Assembly: GCF_900149705.1 (NCBI RefSeq)
Contig: NZ_LT703001.1
Location: forward strand, 310,001-374,000
Length of the DNA stretch: 64,000 nt
DNA from: Sphingorhabdus sp. Alg231-15
GTDB taxonomy: Bacteria; Pseudomonadota; Alphaproteobacteria; Sphingomonadales; Sphingomonadaceae
Direction of reading: 5' to 3'
Position 1 is the stretch's first letter; each line of letters begins with the position of its first letter. Shown one piece after another: positions 1 through 8,955 of this stretch. A program made the translations under genes and the position numbers. The notes under the pieces are model-generated. The model searched no databases. It saw nothing but the letters and a program-made list of their open reading frames with translations, and was not told where the DNA came from.

Positions 1-149
1 TTCAAATCGCTGATCCAGTCGATCAGGTTGACGATAATACCGCTCCAGATCAATATGAAGACCAGCATCAAGATTACCCCAACCGGTGCGCGCCAATTGG
101 GGGCGTCCGGTGGATTATGGGGTGTATTTTTGTCTGGTTCTACCGTCAT
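1..149 (-). CDS. DUF2842-type small membrane protein (partial, C-terminus outside window)
   Basis: The reverse strand reads openly from an ATG at 149 to the window edge, giving 49 residues. These are a hydrophilic, Pro/Asn-rich N-terminus of about 18 residues, an Asn-Trp-Arg-Ala-Pro motif, and one membrane segment (about residues 23-41). The start overlaps the fau stop as ATGA (146-149), so it is translationally coupled as the last gene of the zapA-6S-fau unit. Small DUF2842 membrane proteins occupy this place next to fau in sphingomonads; I recognise it by layout and context, not by a search. Function is unknown and the gene is cut by the window edge. Confidence 0.7.
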   Translation of the reverse strand, partial: MTVEPDKNTPHNPPDAPNWRAPVGVILMLVFILIWSGIIVNLIDWISDL

Positions 150-730
150 GACGTCATGCCAACTCTTTGAATTATTTCAGATTCTGTGACAATCATATCT
201 AAAGTGACGTCATGGGACTGCATGGGGATATTCTCCGCTTCCTGGACAGACCATGCGAGCCCAATTCGGGTTGCATTGGGGTGCACCGCAAAGCTTCTGT
301 CATAATGCCCCTTGCCTTGTCCGAGTCGTCCCATGGATCGGTCAAAGGCAATCATCGGTGTGATGATGAGATCAGGCGTTACGACTGGACAATCGGCTGC
401 AGGCTCGGAGATATTCTGATATCCGGTTTCCAGCAATTCGATATTATCGACCTGGCGGAATTCCAATGGAGAATCGCCAATAACTGCGGGAAAAGCCAAT
501 GTTTTTCCGATTTCGGTACAATATTCGGCGAGTCTTGCGGTCGGTGCTTCTGACCCCATGGCGCTATAAAGTGCGACGACGTCGCTCTGCTCTATCAGCT
601 TGGCTAAAGGAGAGGGCGGACGGCGGAAAGCCAGGCCCTTTGTTGCTGTATCCAATTGACTGTAAAAGGCATCACGCCGCCGTCGATACTCTTCACGTAA
701 TTTCTTCTTATTATCTGATAAGTTATTCAA
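146..730 (-). CDS. fau: 5-formyltetrahydrofolate cyclo-ligase
   Basis: ATP-dependent conversion of 5-formyl-THF to 5,10-methenyl-THF in the cytoplasm (folate salvage). The 194 residues show the family features: a basic N-terminal helix rich in Arg around residues 9-20, an ALYSAMGSE-type strand in the middle, and near the C-terminus the ATP-binding loop GRLGQGKGHYDR (about residues 134-145), followed by a GLAWSVQE strand. Length is normal. It lies directly downstream of 6S RNA, the classical ssrS-ygfA arrangement, and overlaps the next gene by four bases (ATGA). Confidence 0.95.
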   Translation of the reverse strand: MNNLSDNKKKLREEYRRRRDAFYSQLDTATKGLAFRRPPSPLAKLIEQSDVVALYSAMGSEAPTARLAEYCTEIGKTLAFPAVIGDSPLEFRQVDNIELLETGYQNISEPAADCPVVTPDLIITPMIAFDRSMGRLGQGKGHYDRSFAVHPNATRIGLAWSVQEAENIPMQSHDVTLDMIVTESEIIQRVGMTS

Positions 731-755
731 AGATTGGTCTTTCTTGGAGAAAGGT

Positions 756-932
756 GACGGGACCGCCAGGGTCGTTTGCCGGAAAATCCTCTGACGCCAA
801 TTACGTCAGGTGGGCGCCATATGCTTCGAACCCGACTTCCGAAAAGTCCGCAATCCGAGCAGGGACAGCTCCCTTGGATGTTATATCGCCTCAGGGATGT
901 TCGCTTCTGGCTCGTGCCAGGCAGTACCCGTC
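756..932 (-). ncRNA. ssrS: 6S RNA (SsrS)
   Basis: The 211-base gap between zapA and fau is where 6S RNA lies in most proteobacteria. On the minus strand the ends form a long closing stem: gacggg-ta-ctgcc (from 932) pairs with ggcgg-t-cccgtc (ending at 756), 11 pairs around a small bulge. Inside are the CCCTGAGG-type motif near the 5' side (about 895) and a GGGAGCT-GTCCCTG segment, with the unpaired centre expected of a promoter mimic. 6S RNA binds sigma70 RNA polymerase and is often processed from a transcript with the folate gene. Ends are my estimate from pairing (177 nt); a covariance search would fix them. Confidence 0.85.
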
Positions 933-941
933 GAAAGATAT

Positions 942-1307
942 CTAGGGATTATTACCGGTTTGCTCAAGGCTGTTTGCAAAGGCTTCTGCGCGATCGGCCA
1001 GTTTTTCAAGCGCTAGCAATATCCGTTCATCCTCGGCATCGTTGGTTTTTTGCGGTTTAGTGGCTGGTGGAATGGCGGCCTGCGGTGCCGGGCTATTGCC
1101 CCGCACAGCTTTGGTGCCATGCAGCTCATCGGCGAGCAAAAGCGATGTAAACAGCAACATTCGGCTTTCCGTCAATCCGGCAGGATCGCCGGCTTCGCCT
1201 GCTTTTGCGTCAACCATGGCACCCAATTTGCCAAGATGTTCTTCCTCACCATCCTGACAGGTGACCATGAACGATCGTCCGCCAATTTCCAGCTTTACCT
1301 GTGCCAT
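942..1307 (-). CDS. zapA: Cell division protein ZapA
   Basis: ZapA binds FtsZ and bundles its filaments at midcell. The 121-residue protein has the ZapA N-terminal fold: an opening that keeps the family pattern of two beta strands ending in a conserved DGEEEHL segment (residues 20-26), then helical stretches with MLLFTSLLLADEL (about 50-62). A Pro/Ala-rich linker (about 70-88) separates these from a C-terminal amphipathic helix (93-115) of coiled-coil character. It is followed by 6S RNA and fau and preceded by a small coiled-coil gene one base away, so the four probably share a transcript. Confidence 0.9.
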   Translation of the reverse strand: MAQVKLEIGGRSFMVTCQDGEEEHLGKLGAMVDAKAGEAGDPAGLTESRMLLFTSLLLADELHGTKAVRGNSPAPQAAIPPATKPQKTNDAEDERILLALEKLADRAEAFANSLEQTGNNP

Positions 1308-1308
1308 A

Positions 1309-1500
1309 TTAGCGCTCCTGTCGGGCGATCAGCCCGTCAATCGTATGAATAGCTTGTTTCATTTCTTCTTTCAGGGCCGCGTGGCGCTTTTCCAGCGCTG
1401 CATCAGGCTGATGGTTAGTCGCGGTTTCTTTGGCCGTTTCTATGCGGCTGAGCGCTCGTTCTATTCGGCCGATCGCTAGGATCACTCGTTCGTTTTCCAT
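1309..1500 (-). CDS. Small coiled-coil protein upstream of zapA
   Basis: Unrecognised. An open frame runs from 1566, but I prefer the internal ATG at 1500. It follows a GGAA ribosome-binding-like stretch, and the 63 residues from there form one continuous charged helix with regular Ile/Leu/Ala spacing (IxRIExxLxRIE). The extra N-terminal 22 residues of the long form look non-coding. The gene ends one base before the zapA start, so the two are surely cotranscribed. A small coiled-coil next to zapA invites comparison with ZapB-like divisome partners, but that is inference from position and shape only. Confidence 0.65.
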   Translation of the reverse strand: MENERVILAIGRIERALSRIETAKETATNHQPDAALEKRHAALKEEMKQAIHTIDGLIARQER

Positions 1501-1697
1501 GACTTGGTTCCGACATATAAGTTCTTGTGTTTCATTGGTAACAATCAATAGCCGCTGCGTAAACAACAGATCGGTGAAGCGCAGCCTTGACGATATGAGC
1601 GCAGGCCAGCAAAGGGTGTGTCAAATTGGCGAATCGGTAGATTTCCGAAGTCCACCGTTGTCATAAATTGATCACTGCTGGGGGATCCGAATATATT

Positions 1698-3677
1698 ATG
1701 ACCGTTTCCGATAATATAACTGAAAAAACCATGGCAAATGCCATTCGTGCGCTATCCATGGATGCGGTCCAAGCCGCTAATAGTGGGCATCCGGGGATGC
1801 CCATGGGTATGGCGGATGTCGCGACCGTGTTGTTCAGCGATTTTCTGAAATTTGACCCGAAAGCGCCAAAATGGGCGGATCGTGACCGGTTTGTCCTGTC
1901 TGCCGGCCATGGGTCTATGTTGATATATTCCTTACTCCACCTGACCGGTTATGAGCGGCCAACGCTTCAGGATATCAAGGATTTCAGGCAATTATCATCG
2001 CCTTGTGCTGGCCATCCTGAGAATTTCAAACTGGCAGGCGTGGAAGCGACAACCGGACCGTTGGGGCAGGGATTTGCCATGGCGGTCGGTATGGCAATTG
2101 CCGAGCGGCACTTGAATGCGCATTTTGACGATGACCTGGTGGATCATAAAACCTGGGTTATTGCCGGTGATGGCTGCCTTATGGAGGCCATCAACCATGA
2201 AGCCGTCGGTTTAGCTGGTCATCTCGGCCTGGGCCGCCTGAACGTCTTGTGGGACGATAATGGTATCACCATTGATGGCGGTACGGAATTGTCCACCAGC
2301 GAGGATATTCCGGCGCGTTACCGGGCTTCTGGTTGGCATGTCGTGTCCTGTGACGGTCATGATTTTGACGATATCCGCAAAGCGCTGAAAGAAGCGGAAG
2401 CGGATCCGCGGCCTTCGCTCATCGCCTGCAAAACCGTGATTGGTTATGGAGCGCCTACAAAGCAGGGCACTTCCGCAACCCATGGCGCACCGCTTGGTAA
2501 AGAGGAAATCACCGGAACCCGTGCAGCGCTGGGATGGGATCACGAACCTTTCGTCGTTCCAGATGATGTGCGGGCAGCATGGTCGGCATTGGGTCAAAAG
2601 GGTGCAGCAGCGCATGCGGCCTGGAATGCCCGGCTTTCTGGCCATGGCGATAAAGCGGAATTTGAACGCCGTATGGCAGGCGCCTTGCCGGATGACAGCG
2701 CTATGCAGGACTATCTTGATGGTCTGGCGCAGGATCCACCCAAAGTTGCAACCCGAAAGGCTTCTGAAATGGCGCTGGGCGCCATTACGGCGGCTTTGCC
2801 GGAGATGGTTGGTGGTAGCGCCGATCTCACAGGTTCAAACAATACCAAAACATCGTCCACTAAGCCTTTGACAAAAGATGATTATTCTGGGCGGTATATC
2901 TATTACGGCATCCGTGAATTTGGCATGGCCGCAGCGATGAACGGCATGGCGTTGCATGGCGGTATCATACCCTATGGCGGCACATTTCTGGTCTTTACCG
3001 ACTATTGTCGCGGTGCGATGCGGCTTTCCGCCATTCAGAACACCCGCGCGATCTATGTCATGACCCATGACAGCATCGGTTTGGGCGAAGATGGGCCAAC
3101 CCACCAGCCGATTGAGCATTTGCAGAGCCTGCGGGCCATGCCGAACATGCAAGTCTTCCGCCCTGCTGATGCGATTGAGACGGCAGAATGCTGGGCTTTG
3201 GCGATCAAGCGGTCAGAAGGGCCTTCGACATTGGCTTTGACCCGTCAGGGCCTGCCGCCGTTACGCCATGACGTCAGCGTAAATCATTGTGAAAAAGGCG
3301 GTTATTCTATTAAGTCCGCCGAAAACGCAAAACGCGTTGTCCTGGTTGCCACGGGTTCTGAAGTGTCCCTGGCAATGGATGTGGCAACCCAATTGGAAGC
3401 AAATGGGGTCGGTGCCGAGGTGGTATCCATGCCTTGTACTGAATTGTTCGACGCACAGTCCGATGGTTACAAGACTGAGCTGCTTGGCGGTGATGACGTT
3501 TTGAGGGTTTCCATTGAAGCCGGTACAACATTTGGCTGGGAGCGGTATACCGGGTTGAATGGCCTGTGCTTCGGCATAGATAGTTTCGGAGCCTCGGCAC
3601 CGATTAACGATCTGTTCGAACATTTTGGTCTCACCGCAGACGCGATTACACCGCAAATAATGACAAAACTGGGCTGA
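1698..3677 (+). CDS. tkt: Transketolase
   Basis: Thiamine-diphosphate enzyme moving two-carbon ketol units in the pentose-phosphate pathway. I choose the ATG at 1698 (659 residues) over an in-frame TTG at 1668, because the family start (SDNIT...MANAIRALSMDAVQAANSGHPG) follows at once and a GGGGGA lies upstream. Visible motifs are SGHPGMPMG (substrate and ThDP side), the ThDP motif GDGCLMEA...WDDNGITIDG, the central REFGMAAAMNG with the catalytic Glu, THDSIGLGEDGPTHQP, and the C-terminal SIEAGTTFGWERY. It heads a glycolysis cluster with gap and pgk on the same strand. Confidence 0.97.
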   Translation: MTVSDNITEKTMANAIRALSMDAVQAANSGHPGMPMGMADVATVLFSDFLKFDPKAPKWADRDRFVLSAGHGSMLIYSLLHLTGYERPTLQDIKDFRQLSSPCAGHPENFKLAGVEATTGPLGQGFAMAVGMAIAERHLNAHFDDDLVDHKTWVIAGDGCLMEAINHEAVGLAGHLGLGRLNVLWDDNGITIDGGTELSTSEDIPARYRASGWHVVSCDGHDFDDIRKALKEAEADPRPSLIACKTVIGYGAPTKQGTSATHGAPLGKEEITGTRAALGWDHEPFVVPDDVRAAWSALGQKGAAAHAAWNARLSGHGDKAEFERRMAGALPDDSAMQDYLDGLAQDPPKVATRKASEMALGAITAALPEMVGGSADLTGSNNTKTSSTKPLTKDDYSGRYIYYGIREFGMAAAMNGMALHGGIIPYGGTFLVFTDYCRGAMRLSAIQNTRAIYVMTHDSIGLGEDGPTHQPIEHLQSLRAMPNMQVFRPADAIETAECWALAIKRSEGPSTLALTRQGLPPLRHDVSVNHCEKGGYSIKSAENAKRVVLVATGSEVSLAMDVATQLEANGVGAEVVSMPCTELFDAQSDGYKTELLGGDDVLRVSIEAGTTFGWERYTGLNGLCFGIDSFGASAPINDLFEHFGLTADAITPQIMTKLG

Positions 3678-3714
3678 AAACAGCTAGAAAATCGAATTCA
3701 AAGGAGCAACATTT

Positions 3715-4719
3715 ATGACAAAAGTAGCAATTAACGGATTTGGCCGTATCGGCCGTTTGGTGGCTCGGGCGATTCTTGAGCGTCCAGATTGCGGGCTGGA
3801 GCTGGTTGCTATTAACGACCTTGCTGATGCTGAGGCAAATGCGCTGCTTTTCGGTTATGACAGCGTCCATGGCCGTTTTCCGGGCGAAGTTACTGCCGAT
3901 GGCGACAGTATCTCGGTCAATGGCAAGAAAATCGCTGTAACATCAGAACGTAACCCCGGCGATTTGCCCCATGGTGAAATGGGCATTGATATCGTTTTGG
4001 AATGCACTGGCTTCTTCCAATCGGTTGAAGCGGCGCAGCCTCATATTGATGCAGGCGCGAAACGCGTTTTGATCTCTGCACCGGCAAAGGGTGACTTGAA
4101 AACAGTCGTCTATGGGGTCAACCATGACGTATTGACGTCAGCGGATGTCATTGTTTCTAATGCATCTTGTACGACAAACTGCCTCGCACCCGTTGCTAAG
4201 GTGCTCAACGACGCGGTTGGTATCGAACGCGGTTTCATGACCACGATTCACAGCTACACCAATGACCAGCGTATGCTGGATCAGATGCACAGCGATATGC
4301 GTCGTGCCCGCGCTGGTGCGGTCAACATGATCCCGACCACCACAGGCGCTGCCCGGGCTGTCGGCTTGGTACTGCCAGAGCTAAATGGCAAGCTGGACGG
4401 TTCTTCGGTTCGCGTGCCGACACCGAATGTGAGCCTGGTAGATCTGGTCTTCACGCCTAATCGCGACACCAGCGTCGAGGAGATTAACGGTGCGCTGAAA
4501 GCCGCGGCAGACGGACCTATGAACGGCGTTCTGGTGTTTGAAGACAAGCCGCTTGTTTCCAGCGATTTCAATCATCAGCCAGCGAGTTCGTCGGTGGACA
4601 GTCTGGAAACCACGGTCATGGACGGCAAACTGGTCCGCGTGGTCAGCTGGTATGACAATGAATGGGGTTTCTCCAACCGGATGATCGACACTGCCGGCGT
4701 CATGGCGGGTTTGCTCTAA
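3715..4719 (+). CDS. gap: Glyceraldehyde-3-phosphate dehydrogenase, type I
   Basis: NAD-dependent oxidation and phosphorylation of glyceraldehyde-3-phosphate to 1,3-bisphosphoglycerate. The 334 residues carry the N-terminal Rossmann signature INGFGRIGR, the catalytic motif [10 protein letters not shown] with the nucleophilic Cys, the SYTNDQ and [18 protein letters not shown] segments, and the C-terminal [12 protein letters not shown]. An AAGGAG ribosome site precedes the ATG. It lies 37 bases after tkt and 18 before pgk, so the three are very likely one operon. Confidence 0.97.
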   Translation: MTKVAINGFGRIGRLVARAILERPDCGLELVAINDLADAEANALLFGYDSVHGRFPGEVTADGDSISVNGKKIAVTSERNPGDLPHGEMGIDIVLECTGFFQSVEAAQPHIDAGAKRVLISAPAKGDLKTVVYGVNHDVLTSADVIVSNASCTTNCLAPVAKVLNDAVGIERGFMTTIHSYTNDQRMLDQMHSDMRRARAGAVNMIPTTTGAARAVGLVLPELNGKLDGSSVRVPTPNVSLVDLVFTPNRDTSVEEINGALKAAADGPMNGVLVFEDKPLVSSDFNHQPASSSVDSLETTVMDGKLVRVVSWYDNEWGFSNRMIDTAGVMAGLL

Positions 4720-4737
4720 ACAGAGAGGTTTTGAGCA

Positions 4738-5928
4738 ATGGCTGACAACAATTTTAAAACGCTGGATGATCTTGGTGATGTGACAGGAAAGCCCGGGCTT
4801 GTCCGGGTGGACCTGAATGTCCCGATGGCAGATGGCAAGGTTACCGATGATACGCGGCTGAAGGCAGTTGTCCCGACAGTCACGGAATTGGCGGATCGCG
4901 GTGCCAAAATATTGTTGCTGGCTCATTTCGGACGACCGAAGGGTCAGGCGGACATGAAATATTCGCTGGAACCTGTAGTCGCACCTCTGGCCAAGGTTTT
5001 GGGCCGCGATGTCGGCTTCATGCAGATGCCCGACCGGGATACGATCGATGCACTGCCAAATGGCAGCATTGTGGTGGTCGAAAATAGCCGTTTCGCGCCG
5101 GGTGAAGAGAAAAACGATCCGGGCATGGCCAAGGCGATTGCATCCTTTGGCGAATTCTATGTCAATGACGCGTTCTCCGCTGCCCATCGGGCGCACGTGA
5201 CGACAGCAGGCTTGGCGGAACATTTGCCCGCTTATGCAGGGCGTTCCATGGAGCGGGAGCTCAGCGCCCTGAACAAGGCGCTCGGTGATCCAGAGCATCC
5301 TGTGGTCGCCGTGGTAGGTGGCGCGAAAGTTTCCAGTAAACTCGACGTGTTGCGGCAGATGGTAGAGAAGGTGGATCATCTGATCATCGGCGGCGGCATG
5401 GCCAACACCTTCCTGGCGGCGCGCGGCGTCGATGTTGGCAAATCTTTATGTGAGCATGATCTGACCGATACAGCCAATGCGATCCTGGAGGCGGCGGATA
5501 AAGCCGATTGTACCGTGCATCTGCCCTATGATGTCGTGGTTGCGAAGGAATTTGCACCCAATCCGCCAACCCGCACCGTCAATGTGCACGAGGTTGCGGA
5601 AGATGAAATGATCCTCGATGTTGGTCCCGCGGCGGTTGAAGCCCTGTCCGATGTCCTGAAAACCTGCAAAACCCTGGTCTGGAACGGTCCGATGGGGGCG
5701 TTCGAGACACCGCCCTTTGATATGGCAACGGTTGCTTTGGCCAGAACGGCGGCGGCACTGACTAAAGAAGGCTCTTTGCTATCGGTAGCAGGCGGCGGTG
5801 ATACGGTTGCCGCGCTCAATCATGCCGGTGTCGCGGAAGATTTCAGCTTTATATCCACCGCTGGCGGCGCTTTTCTCGAATGGATGGAAGGCAAGGAACT
5901 GCCGGGTGTAAAGGCTCTTCAGCGATGA
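4738..5928 (+). CDS. pgk: Phosphoglycerate kinase
   Basis: Transfers the acyl phosphate of 1,3-bisphosphoglycerate to ADP. The 396 residues show the signature [60 protein letters not shown] and the nucleotide-site [10 protein letters not shown] with a [10 protein letters not shown]-terminal segment. Length is typical. Its stop overlaps the start of the next gene (a GNAT acetyltransferase) as ATGA at 5925-5928, so that gene is translationally coupled to pgk. Confidence 0.97.
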   Translation: MADNNFKTLDDLGDVTGKPGLVRVDLNVPMADGKVTDDTRLKAVVPTVTELADRGAKILLLAHFGRPKGQADMKYSLEPVVAPLAKVLGRDVGFMQMPDRDTIDALPNGSIVVVENSRFAPGEEKNDPGMAKAIASFGEFYVNDAFSAAHRAHVTTAGLAEHLPAYAGRSMERELSALNKALGDPEHPVVAVVGGAKVSSKLDVLRQMVEKVDHLIIGGGMANTFLAARGVDVGKSLCEHDLTDTANAILEAADKADCTVHLPYDVVVAKEFAPNPPTRTVNVHEVAEDEMILDVGPAAVEALSDVLKTCKTLVWNGPMGAFETPPFDMATVALARTAAALTKEGSLLSVAGGGDTVAALNHAGVAEDFSFISTAGGAFLEWMEGKELPGVKALQR

Positions 5929-6428
5929 ATATTCGGTCTGCAGAAGACAAGGACAGGCCGATAATCGCCGAAATCCATGCGCGCAGCTGGCAGGAAAATT
6001 ATCGCGACTATCTGTCTGCTGACCTGCTGGATAAGCAGCTGCCTGAATTGATGGCCGAACGCTGGAGAAATGCGGAGATTGGCGCGCACGACATTGTGCT
6101 GGTAGCCGAAGATGATCAGATCCAGGGCTTTGTTGCGGCTTGGGATGACGAGATGGTCTATCTCGATAATCTCCACGTGCGCAGTGACTGTCGGTCCAAG
6201 GGCATTGGCCGCAAATTGCTTGCTGCAGCCGCTCGTACGGCCAAGGAAAATGGTCGAAAATCAATCTGGCTGCATGTTGTCGTCGGAAATGATCGCGCGA
6301 GAAACCTGTATACCCGGCTTGGCGGCATAGCTGACGGGGTTGAAGATAAAGATCTTTATGGGGCCACGGTCCCCAATGAACGTATCATATGGCGGGATAT
6401 CGATATTCTTGCCGAGCAATCTAACTAA
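5925..6428 (+). CDS. GNAT-family N-acetyltransferase
   Basis: A 167-residue acetyltransferase of the Gcn5-related fold. Motif A, which holds the acetyl-CoA pyrophosphate, is [14 protein letters not shown] (about residues 91-104, pattern R-x2-G-x-G), preceded by a DNLHV strand and followed by [19 protein letters not shown], the usual motif B. The ATG at 5925 sits inside the pgk stop (ATGA). An upstream in-frame start at 5880 lies inside pgk and is less likely. Substrate is unknown. Coupling to pgk and position 15 bases before fba are notable but do not prove a role in glycolysis. Confidence 0.88.
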   Translation: MNIRSAEDKDRPIIAEIHARSWQENYRDYLSADLLDKQLPELMAERWRNAEIGAHDIVLVAEDDQIQGFVAAWDDEMVYLDNLHVRSDCRSKGIGRKLLAAAARTAKENGRKSIWLHVVVGNDRARNLYTRLGGIADGVEDKDLYGATVPNERIIWRDIDILAEQSN

Positions 6429-6443
6429 ACGAGGACGAATTTC

Positions 6444-7337
6444 ATGCATGATCCGAAGATGATGGACAAAATCGAAAATGGCGCAGGCTTCATTGCCGCC
6501 TTGGACCAAAGCGGTGGTTCTACGCCAAAGGCACTCCGGGGCTATGGTGTCGAAGAGGATGCCTATTCGAATGATGACGAGATGTTCGCCCTGATCCACG
6601 GCATGCGCAGCCGCATCGTGACCGCACCGAGCTTTGGCAGCGGAAAGGTCATCGGCGCGATCCTGTTCGAAAAAACGATGGATGGTGATGCAAACGGAAA
6701 GCCTGTGCCGACCTTGCTTTGGGAACGGGGTGTTGTGCCCTTCCTGAAAGTGGATAAGGGGCTGGAAGACGAAGCTGACGGTGTGCAGATGATGAAGCCG
6801 ATGCCGGAACTCGGCGCGTTGTTGGAGCGCGCCAAGGCAAAAGGCGTTTTCGGCACCAAAATGCGCTCGGTTATCAATCTGGCATCTCCCACCGGCATTG
6901 CGGCGATTGTAAAGCAGCAGTTTGACGTTGCCGGTCAAATTCTGGATCATGGCCTGATGCCGATGATCGAACCAGAAGTGAACATCAAGAGCGCCGAGCG
7001 GGCAGAGTGCGACGCCATTTTGCTCACGGAGATCACAAAGCAGCTCGATGCGCTGCCAGCAGATCGCAAAGTCATGCTGAAATTGTCGATCCCGACGGAA
7101 GCGAATCTCTATGCACCATTGGTGGATCATCCTCGTGTCGCCCGTGTTGTGGCTCTTTCAGGAGGCTTCTCCCGCGATGAGGCTTGCAGCGAACTCGCCA
7201 AGAACCGCGGTATGATTGCCAGTTTCTCACGTGCGCTATTGCAGGATCTGCGGCACCCAATGACCGATGCAGAATTTGATGCTTCGCTTGGTGGTGCCAT
7301 TGACCAGATTCACAAGGCGTCCACGGTTAAGGCATAA
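6444..7337 (+). CDS. fba: Fructose-bisphosphate aldolase, class I
   Basis: Reversible cleavage of fructose-1,6-bisphosphate through a lysine Schiff base, metal independent. The 297 residues match the short bacterial class I form. The N-terminus has GFIAALDQSGGSTPKAL; the middle has ILFEKTMDG and FLKVDKGL; then come MIEPEVNI and the VMLKLSIPTEANLY strand, followed by a VALSGGFSRDEAC segment. An ACGAGGA ribosome site precedes the ATG. It belongs to the tkt-gap-pgk cluster; triose-phosphate isomerase, the other enzyme of this block, is encoded about 46 kb away in the window. Confidence 0.93.
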   Translation: MHDPKMMDKIENGAGFIAALDQSGGSTPKALRGYGVEEDAYSNDDEMFALIHGMRSRIVTAPSFGSGKVIGAILFEKTMDGDANGKPVPTLLWERGVVPFLKVDKGLEDEADGVQMMKPMPELGALLERAKAKGVFGTKMRSVINLASPTGIAAIVKQQFDVAGQILDHGLMPMIEPEVNIKSAERAECDAILLTEITKQLDALPADRKVMLKLSIPTEANLYAPLVDHPRVARVVALSGGFSRDEACSELAKNRGMIASFSRALLQDLRHPMTDAEFDASLGGAIDQIHKASTVKA

Positions 7338-7349
7338 GGAACAAGGCGT

Positions 7350-8024
7350 TTGGCGAAGTCCGATCCCAATTGGTCAGATGTGGATGATTATATCGTCCGA
7401 CATCTGATCGGTGAGGACCCGGCGCTGGATGCTTGTTTGGCCGCCAATGACAAAGCCGGTCTTCCGGCAATTGATGTCTCACCTGCGCAAGGACGCATGC
7501 TCGAGCTGCTGGCACGCAGTATCGGTGCACGGCATATATTGGAAATAGGGACGCTGGGTGGCTATTCGGCCATTTGGTTGGCGCGTGCGCTTTCAGACGA
7601 TGGCCGTCTTGTCTCGTTGGAACTGGAACCGCAATATGCGGCGATAGCGCGTTCCAATCTGGAAAGAGCTGGGCAGAGCGGCAAAGTCGATATCATCGTC
7701 GGAGAAGCCGTAAGCTCGCTATCTGCAATGAAAGAAAGTCAGGCTCCGCTGTTCGACTTTGTTTTCATCGATGCCGACAAGGAGAATTATGCGGCTTATC
7801 TCGACCATGCTATCCGCTTGTCTCGGTCAGGCGCTATGCTCGTGTTCGACAATGTCGTGCGAGATGGGGGCGTGATCGATCCGGACAGCGATGACCCTAA
7901 AGTACCTGGAACACGGGCGCTTTATGAGGCCTTGCAAAATCATTCCAAGGTTGATGCAACCGCTATACAGACCGTGGGCAGCAAGAATTGGGATGGGTTC
8001 CTTCTTGCCGTCGTGCGTGCATGA
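7350..8024 (+). CDS. SAM-dependent O-methyltransferase (family 3)
   Basis: A 224-residue methyltransferase of the caffeoyl-CoA/catechol O-methyltransferase type. SAM-binding motif I is ILEIGTLGGYSAIWLARAL, an acidic LVSLELEP follows, then FVFIDADKENY (motif with the metal-binding Asp) and VFDNVVRDGGV (second metal site, Asp-Asn). Translation starts at TTG 7350 behind AAGGAACAAGG, 12 bases after fba. The acceptor substrate is not evident. It sits between fba and thiE on the same strand and is probably read as part of that operon. Confidence 0.88.
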   Translation: MAKSDPNWSDVDDYIVRHLIGEDPALDACLAANDKAGLPAIDVSPAQGRMLELLARSIGARHILEIGTLGGYSAIWLARALSDDGRLVSLELEPQYAAIARSNLERAGQSGKVDIIVGEAVSSLSAMKESQAPLFDFVFIDADKENYAAYLDHAIRLSRSGAMLVFDNVVRDGGVIDPDSDDPKVPGTRALYEALQNHSKVDATAIQTVGSKNWDGFLLAVVRA

Positions 8025-8043
8025 CGTTTAAGAGGCCGCGATA

Positions 8044-8673
8044 ATGACGATACCTTCTTGCCAACTCTATCTGATTTCGCCGCTTGATGTAGGCGGTGAT
8101 TTTCCTGGGCAATTGCAATCTGCCCTGGATGCCGGCCCCGTGGCCGCCTTCCAATTTCGCGTAAAGGATATTGATCCAGATGAGGCCGCGAAATTGGCCG
8201 AGCCTCTAAAAGCGATCTGCGATGCGCATGATGTCGCCTTTATCGTGAACGACAATGTCGCGCTTGCCAAACGCCTGTCGACTGACGGTGTACATCTGGG
8301 GCAGGGCGATGATGACCTAAAGGACGCACGTGCGGAATTGGGGGATCAGGCGCAGATTGGTATCACCTGCCATGACAGCCGCCATCTGGCCATGGAAGCC
8401 GGCGAGGGCGGTGCGAATTATGTGGCTTTCGGTGCCTTTTTCCCAACGCAGACGAAGGAAACGCATTACCGACCCGATGCGGACCTGCTGCAATGGTGGT
8501 CGGCGGTCATGGAAATTCCCTGCGTTGCGATTGGTGGCATCACGCCAGATAATTGCAAACCGTTGGTGGAAGCCGGTGCCGATTTTCTGGCGGTTAGCGG
8601 ATCGGTATGGAAGGATCCAAAGGGTCCTGCCCATGCGGTATCGCGATTCACGGAGATTTTATCGGTCGATTGA
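8044..8673 (+). CDS. thiE: Thiamine-phosphate synthase
   Basis: Joins the pyrimidine diphosphate and thiazole phosphate to give thiamine monophosphate. The 209-residue TIM barrel shows QFRVKD (family Q-R-K), FIVNDNVALAKRLSTDGVHLGQGDDD (the VND...GVHLGQ signature), IGITCHDSRH, YVAFGAFFPTQTK, CVAIGGITPDN and a C-terminal AVSGSVW phosphate loop. No TPP riboswitch is visible upstream; the gene follows the O-methyltransferase by 19 bases and seems to be read with the fba unit. Confidence 0.94.
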   Translation: MTIPSCQLYLISPLDVGGDFPGQLQSALDAGPVAAFQFRVKDIDPDEAAKLAEPLKAICDAHDVAFIVNDNVALAKRLSTDGVHLGQGDDDLKDARAELGDQAQIGITCHDSRHLAMEAGEGGANYVAFGAFFPTQTKETHYRPDADLLQWWSAVMEIPCVAIGGITPDNCKPLVEAGADFLAVSGSVWKDPKGPAHAVSRFTEILSVD

Positions 8674-8678
8674 CGGCT

Positions 8679-8924
8679 TCAGGACGAGCTTTTGGTCACC
8701 CCGATGGTCGAACGGACATATTGAGCCATAAACCGGTCAATGGAAGGGGCCGCGAAGTTTGGCAATTGTTCCAATTCCCTGACATAGCCGGGTAGGGGGA
8801 TGATAGATCGAATTTTCCCTTCGGCGATAGAATATCCGAACAACCCCGCTGCGGTCACTTCACTTTGAAAGCTTTCCGGCAGGCTTGGTTCTTTTTTCGG
8901 TTCAAGAATATCTGTTTCGCTCAT
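8679..8924 (-). CDS. Small protein of unknown function (paralogue of 9040..9315)
   Basis: An 81-residue soluble protein that I do not recognise. After an acidic, Pro-rich start it has AAGLFGYSIAEGKI (about 26-39), then LPNFAAPSIDRFMAQYV (about 54-70) and a short Ser-rich tail. The second half matches the neighbour at 9040 position by position (L/M-P-x-F-x-x-P-S-x-x-x-F-h-x-x-F/Y), and both contain AAGLF...GKI. The gene is convergent with thiE, five bases from its end. A near-perfect palindrome (8934-8953) lies 9 bases before its start, suggesting repressor control. Confidence 0.65.
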   Translation of the reverse strand: MSETDILEPKKEPSLPESFQSEVTAAGLFGYSIAEGKIRSIIPLPGYVRELEQLPNFAAPSIDRFMAQYVRSTIGVTKSSS

Positions 8925-8933
8925 GTCTGTTAG

Positions 8934-8953
8934 TTACACTGATGTCAGTGCAA
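8934..8953. promoter_or_regulatory. Operator-like palindrome ttacactga-tg-tcagtgcaa
   Basis: Two 9-base arms around a 2-base centre match with one exception (TTACACTGA versus TCAGTGCAA). The inner six bases of each arm are perfect. It lies between the start of the small gene at 8924 and the TTTCATACAATA block (8956-8967, minus strand), where its promoter should be. Size and symmetry are those of a dimeric TetR- or GntR-type repressor site. The repressor is not in the window. Confidence 0.5.
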
Positions 8954-8955
8954 AA

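Noticed and set aside
212-553. Plus-strand open frame of 113 residues
   Set aside because: It is the shadow of fau on the other strand, with no ribosome site and no protein-like motifs.
4381-5379. Long minus-strand frame of 332 residues across gap and pgk
   Set aside because: Both gap and pgk are certain on the plus strand; the minus frame is rich in His, Arg and Gln as shadows usually are.
6261-7130. Minus-strand frame of 289 residues across fba
   Set aside because: Shadow of the aldolase gene, which has clear family motifs.
7350-8050. TPP riboswitch before thiE
   Set aside because: Only 19 bases separate thiE from the O-methyltransferase gene and no CTGAGA-type element is seen near it.
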